In this document: piece by piece, positions 60,331 to 64,000 of the stretch
How the letters are laid out: each line of letters opens with the position of its first letter
Numbering within the stretch: the stretch's first letter is position 1
Assembly (NCBI RefSeq): GCF_003003885.1
Contig: NZ_PVWN01000013.1
Location: forward strand, 1 to 64,000
DNA: 64,000 nucleotides
Direction: 5' to 3'
From: Chlorogloea sp. CCALA 695
Lineage (GTDB): Bacteria > Cyanobacteriota > Cyanobacteriia > Cyanobacteriales > Chroococcidiopsidaceae
Program-made: the position numbers and the translations under genes
Notes under the pieces: model-generated
The model's input: only the letters and a program-made list of their open reading frames with translations
Database searches by the model: none
Told to the model about the DNA's origin: nothing

Positions 60331-61137
60331 TTATGTTTTCAGTGAACTATTGATTTTGAGCTTGCCTGCAATCAAAGATTGTCTTAGCAATCGAATAATG
60401 TAGTGAGGAATATTTTTTATTCGCCATTGTAACACTACAAACCAATCATAGCTGCTTGGGAAATCGCCAATTTCTGTAAGTATTTTTTGAACTTCGGCTT
60501 GCATTTCCTTGGCTTTGGTGTTGCTAAGTTGGGTTGAATGAATTCTAAAACACGCTACTGGTTCTGCATCAAAAAATGTAAACACTGCACCATAATTGAG
60601 CGCTCGAAAATAAAAATCGTAATCAGCGCTTAACCAGTAATTTTCATTAAACCCCATTAGTTGCTGATAAACTTGCTTGCGAAAAATTGTAGATTGCTGG
60701 GAAAAACCAAGAATTACGCTTTGAAATAAAGAACGTAGTTGCTTCGGATAGGCGGGAGCAAATGAATAGATAAAACGACCGCAAACATCTGTAAAGTCAC
60801 AGTTACTATAAACAATATCTGCCTTAGCAGTATGACCGCAAGCAATTACCTGAGCTAAACTATTTGGATATAACCAATCATCTGAATTGATATAAGCTAG
60901 CCACTCAGTATCGCACTCGTGTAAGCCAATATTAATTGCCCTATACATATTACCTGGTTCAGCGTATAAAACTTTTACATTCCAGCGCTCACAAATATCC
61001 AACGTATTATCTGTAGATCCACTATCAACTACGATGATGCTAATATTTACATCTTTTTGCGATCGCAAAGAAAGTAATGTCATATCCAGCGTTTTACCAC
61101 TATTTAAAGTAGGAATAACGTAACTGATTGTATCCAT
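60331..61137 (-). CDS. glycosyltransferase family 2
   Basis: A 268-residue GT-A enzyme. It starts with ISYVIPTLNSGKTLDMTLLS (residues 4-23) and has IIVVDSGSTDNTLDICERWN, the metal-binding DxD-like WLAYINSDDWLYPNSLAQVI and a catalytic region FNENYWLSADYDFYFRALNY. A C-terminal WRIKNIPHYIIRLLRQSL stretch is basic and amphipathic and may bind the membrane. It likely adds one sugar of the EPS repeat unit on a lipid carrier. Confidence 0.87.
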   Translation of the reverse strand: MDTISYVIPTLNSGKTLDMTLLSLRSQKDVNISIIVVDSGSTDNTLDICERWNVKVLYAEPGNMYRAINIGLHECDTEWLAYINSDDWLYPNSLAQVIACGHTAKADIVYSNCDFTDVCGRFIYSFAPAYPKQLRSLFQSVILGFSQQSTIFRKQVYQQLMGFNENYWLSADYDFYFRALNYGAVFTFFDAEPVACFRIHSTQLSNTKAKEMQAEVQKILTEIGDFPSSYDWFVVLQWRIKNIPHYIIRLLRQSLIAGKLKINSSLKT

Positions 61138-61196
61138 AACTGTTTTTATTTCTCCAACTACTGATAAGAATTGCTGTATTTTTTAAGTAATTACTA

Positions 61197-62609
61197 TTAA
61201 AATTCTTCTTGAATTGAGCGGTCTAATTTTGCAAAATTTATTTTAAAACATAAGCCAAATAGTAAAGGAACTACCAGATTCCAATAAGTAGGTTGATTTA
61301 ATAAAGCATATAAAAGACTTGCGAGCGCTGCCGAATTTATCTTTAATATTTCTTGATATACCTCATTATATCGATTTGATTTCGTAGCTTCAAAAGCATA
61401 TCTGCCGAACCAATTAACCAATTTTAAACTTTGATTTATTCTGCTCCAAAATATAGATAAAAACCCTACAGTACCTAGGATACCAACCTCGGTTAATAAC
61501 CGAAATAACATAGAATATCCATCATGCTGATTAAGGCGTGTTTCAATTCCTCTTGCCAAAGCTGCTGATTCATAAGATTGACTAATATTTCCCAAGCCAA
61601 CTCCCAGTAAGGGATTCTTTTGCAAAGAATATATAGCTGAATTGTAAGCGTTTAAAATTACTTGTACGCTCAAATTACTATCATTATCATAATATCCAGT
61701 TTGAGCAAATTCAACTAGATATTTTAATCTATTTTGAACTATAGGATCGAGATAATCTTGGAATTGGATTAGTAGAACTATTGTACTAGCTATGATCATA
61801 GCTCCACTTAATATAATTATAAATACATTTACTATTGATAAAGATTTACCTGAATTAGATTTCCTTTTAATAATAAAGAAACCAGCAATTATTATCATTA
61901 AGAAGTAATTAGTGACCGATTTAGTTAGTATGTTTGCAGCAATAATTAATAACAAAATTAAATAATTGTAAATCCTGAAATTTTTATTAATAAATACTAC
62001 GGACATAATTGAAGCAAATACTGGAAGGGTAAAGGAGCCTAATTCTCTTGGCTCAACCATAATTCCTCTGTATCTATCGTCAGAAGCTAAATCTGCTAGT
62101 AATGGAGTATTATAAGGAATTTGTGCAGTAATAGACTTAAGAAATTCATGCAAATAATTATGATGTAAAATAGTTGTAATTCCAAATTCAATAATTACCA
62201 TTGCTGAAGCAAATATAGATATTTTAATATAATCATTAAAGAATATATGAGATTTGTAAGGATTTCTATTAACGGCAGAAACAGTGTAATAAACAGCAAT
62301 TAGAATTATAAGAGAAACAAGAACTCCTATCGATTTGTACAAAGAATAGGTTTCGTCAACTAAAAAACTTAAAATTGTAGATGCTAGAGCAAGACTGAAA
62401 AAAATAACAATAGTATAGACTGAGCTTGTGTTTCCTAAAACCAACTTACCTTGTATGCCTTTTAGAAAAACAAAAAGTGTTAATACAAATAAAATAATCG
62501 GAAGTGGTAGTTGAATAAATCCCAATCCTTCTTGCTGTAATGCAAAAGCTGAAAATGGCAATAGGTATATAGCGAAGCGAAGCAAGTTGTCTTCAAAGCT
62601 TAGTTGCAT
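61197..62609 (-). CDS. O-antigen ligase/polymerase-like membrane protein
   Basis: A 470-residue protein with about ten to twelve membrane segments (for example IFFSLALASTILSFLVDETY, IYNYLILLLIIAANILTKSV, VNVFIIILSGAMIIASTIVL). A large loop at about residues 285-360 contains NSAIYSLQKNPLLGVGLGNI, matching the Wzy_C (O-antigen ligase) signature PLLGVGxG. It is therefore either the polymerase (Wzy) or a ligase for the polysaccharide. The Wzc-type gene in the same region favours a Wzy-dependent pathway. AT-rich like its neighbours. Confidence 0.78.
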   Translation of the reverse strand: MQLSFEDNLLRFAIYLLPFSAFALQQEGLGFIQLPLPIILFVLTLFVFLKGIQGKLVLGNTSSVYTIVIFFSLALASTILSFLVDETYSLYKSIGVLVSLIILIAVYYTVSAVNRNPYKSHIFFNDYIKISIFASAMVIIEFGITTILHHNYLHEFLKSITAQIPYNTPLLADLASDDRYRGIMVEPRELGSFTLPVFASIMSVVFINKNFRIYNYLILLLIIAANILTKSVTNYFLMIIIAGFFIIKRKSNSGKSLSIVNVFIIILSGAMIIASTIVLLIQFQDYLDPIVQNRLKYLVEFAQTGYYDNDSNLSVQVILNAYNSAIYSLQKNPLLGVGLGNISQSYESAALARGIETRLNQHDGYSMLFRLLTEVGILGTVGFLSIFWSRINQSLKLVNWFGRYAFEATKSNRYNEVYQEILKINSAALASLLYALLNQPTYWNLVVPLLFGLCFKINFAKLDRSIQEEF

Positions 62610-62836
62610 ACTTACATTCTCTTAAACTTTGTAGGTGTTAAAGTTGCTAAATCTGCATGGGCAGAAAGTATTACTAATAAAATCAATTAAATTTGACAAT
62701 GATAGAATAATCTTACATTTATTTTAATTTATTATTTGTAATAGTTTGGGAGCAATTTATTATAATGTACAAATATTTTTTTTACTACTTTGAGTTTTGT
62801 ACTTAGTAGATCAATAACCTATATTACAAGCCCAAC

Positions 62837-63100
62837 TTAAGACAGTTGCTCCTGATAAATAGATGAATAGCGCTGGGCCTGAATATCAAGTGTAAACTCT
62901 TGTTCTACTTTCTCACGGGCGCGATTGCTTAATTTACTGTGACGCTCGGTATCCTCTAGTACCCAAGAAATTCCTTGAGCTAAATCTTCGATAACGAAAG
63001 GTTGTGCCAGATAGCCATTTTGCGCTTGATGCAAAAAACAAGCTCAAGCTACACCACAAGTACCGCCTCTACCCTCAGAATGACTAACTAATACTTTCAT
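62837..63100 (-). pseudogene. glycosyltransferase family 4, internal deletion
   Basis: A stub of a GT4 gene. It begins at an ATG at 63100 with MKVLVSHSEGRGGTCGVA, meets TGA, and continues in the same frame as HQAQNGYLAQPFVIEDLAQG, then ISWVLEDTERHSKLSNRARE and EFTLDIQAQRYSSIYQ, the usual C-terminal end of GT4 enzymes. Most of the 350-400 residues between are missing. It overlaps the FkbM gene stop (ATGA), showing that the operon order is original. Confidence 0.8.
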
Positions 63101-63819
63101 TTTTTAAAGAAAATTCCATCTAGCTGAAGCAGTCTACCTGTTTTTGGGTCAGTGAATCCAGGAATAAATGCATGAATTTCATAGTCTAATGCTTCCATGA
63201 ACTCTATCATCTCCTTGAAAAGAACTTGATTATTGTAAAGAGGTACTAAAGATAACTCCATTTGTATGCCATTGATTATTGGTAAAATTTGAGTTGCCCC
63301 TTCAATAACTTGCTTTTCAAAACCTTGTACATCTATCTTCAAAAATATTGAATTAATGTTTTTGGCAATATATTTCTTAGCAATATTATCTAGCCTGCTT
63401 AAGTTAACTATTTCCGCGTCGCAGTACGTGGACTCAGGGGCAGCTGTTGCGTGGTATTCTAGCATATCTAAAATAGAACTACTAACGCCGTTAGCAGAAA
63501 TATTAATTCTAATCTTGTCTTCTTTGTTTCCAATTGCGCTGCGCGGTGCAATATCCCATAAAGGATCTTTGCTACTCATAGTTTGTAACTGTGAGTATGC
63601 AGTTGATAAGGGTTCAAATGAAACTATCTTTTTACAATAGCCGAGGTTGCGAAGATATTTAGCATACTGCCCAATATTAGCTCCTACGTCTAAAACCAAA
63701 TCAATATTATGGTAGTTTAAAAAATGTTGAAGTCTAGCTGTTTCTGATGCCGAAGGAGCATATCTTCTAAACTCAAATCCTAAAAACTTAATGACTTTTC
63801 TGAGGTTATCTTTAAACAT
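63097..63819 (-). CDS. FkbM-family methyltransferase
   Basis: A 240-residue AdoMet-dependent methyltransferase of the FkbM family. The AdoMet motif is IDLVLDVGANIGQYAKYLRN (residues 39-58), with IVSFEPLSTAYSQLQTMSS for the ribose-binding acidic residue and SIFLKIDVQGFEKQVIEGAT (motif IV, KxDVxGxExxVxxGA). FkbM enzymes are O-methyltransferases, often on glycans in EPS clusters. It is the most upstream gene of the leftward EPS run in this window. The 180 bases to its right have no recognised feature. Confidence 0.88.
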   Translation of the reverse strand: MFKDNLRKVIKFLGFEFRRYAPSASETARLQHFLNYHNIDLVLDVGANIGQYAKYLRNLGYCKKIVSFEPLSTAYSQLQTMSSKDPLWDIAPRSAIGNKEDKIRINISANGVSSSILDMLEYHATAAPESTYCDAEIVNLSRLDNIAKKYIAKNINSIFLKIDVQGFEKQVIEGATQILPIINGIQMELSLVPLYNNQVLFKEMIEFMEALDYEIHAFIPGFTDPKTGRLLQLDGIFFKK

Positions 63820-64000
63820 AAAAAATTTATTTTTGTACTAAAAATACGATATGGTTTTGCCTTTATTGCCAATCAAAAATTTTGTTTGTAGCTTTAATTT
63901 TCCATCCTTATTAGCCCAGTTATGATAAATAAACTACCAAATACTAAATTTAACCACTCCATAATATTGCTTATTACTTCTGAAAAACTAAACGGCTCGC

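Noticed and set aside
1-64000. tRNA or rRNA genes
   Set aside because: No T-loop GTTCGAxxC pattern with cloverleaf arms and no rRNA-like conserved segment was found on reading; a covariance-model search would be needed to be certain.

Overview
The window is cyanobacterial chromosome. HIP1 octamers (GCGATCGC) occur throughout. The gene content is typically cyanobacterial: prolycopene isomerase CrtH, cobaltochelatase CobN, a cyanophycin synthetase and cyanophycinase, a DUF4327 protein, a DUF751 protein and an Hmp-type pilus chemotaxis locus. The species cannot be named from the sequence alone.

Layout. 1-5.9 kb: the edge of an IS1-family element, then ordinary chromosome (secreted protein, YggT, uracil phosphoribosyltransferase, crtH, an alpha/beta hydrolase). 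A free-standing promoter-to-terminator unit at 3.30-3.41 kb has no reading frame and looks like a small RNA gene. 6-8.3 kb: an orphan antitoxin-like gene, a fossil copy of the hydrolase 3' end and an AT-rich GmrSD-like DUF262/DUF1524 gene. 8.4-18.3 kb: cobN behind a short-form cyanophycin synthetase (cphA2-like), divergent from a small ORF and cphB, then pdxJ, a TacA/TacT-type toxin-antitoxin pair and nanE. A HIP1-containing repeat has entered cobN twice (once expanded to four 27-bp units) and supplies the C-terminus of NanE. 18.2-25.9 kb: a membrane protein, a phosphatase, an Rpn nuclease gene that is frameshifted and carries a 269-bp tandem duplication of its C-terminal domain, a Dam methylase, rbfA and a GH3 enzyme.

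27.2-36.4 kb is a graveyard. Two short-chain dehydrogenases, an alpha/beta hydrolase, a phosphodiesterase, a large polyketide synthase (nitronate monooxygenase-like, dehydratase and phosphopantetheinyl transferase parts remain; the synthase core is deleted), a sulfatase-like gene and a TPR gene are all broken by stops, frameshifts and deletions. Only an acyl carrier protein and a CheR-PAS gene (itself apparently short) remain open. Together they are the remains of one lost lipid/polyketide pathway.

36.7-47.4 kb is the hmp chemotaxis locus: CheY, CheW, MCP and hybrid CheA are intact, but the first gene, a PatA-like regulator, is a pseudogene. Divergent to it is hmpF. 47.4-63.8 kb holds tilS and then a long leftward exopolysaccharide region: an outer-membrane barrel and Wzc-type tyrosine kinase, glycosyltransferases, an acetyltransferase, GDP-mannose dehydratase, a YdcF-like protein, a DUF362 protein, methyltransferases and a Wzy/ligase-like membrane protein, with one glycosyltransferase reduced to a stub.

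Overall the window shows core metabolism and EPS synthesis beside clear gene decay, three dispersed copies of a second GC-rich repeat, and several small defence-type genes (DUF262, TacA/TacT-like, Rpn, Dam). The most promising lead is the Rpn locus, where an internal start and a duplicated stand-alone C-terminal domain suggest a dedicated antitoxin born by duplication. No tRNA, rRNA or CRISPR array was found.
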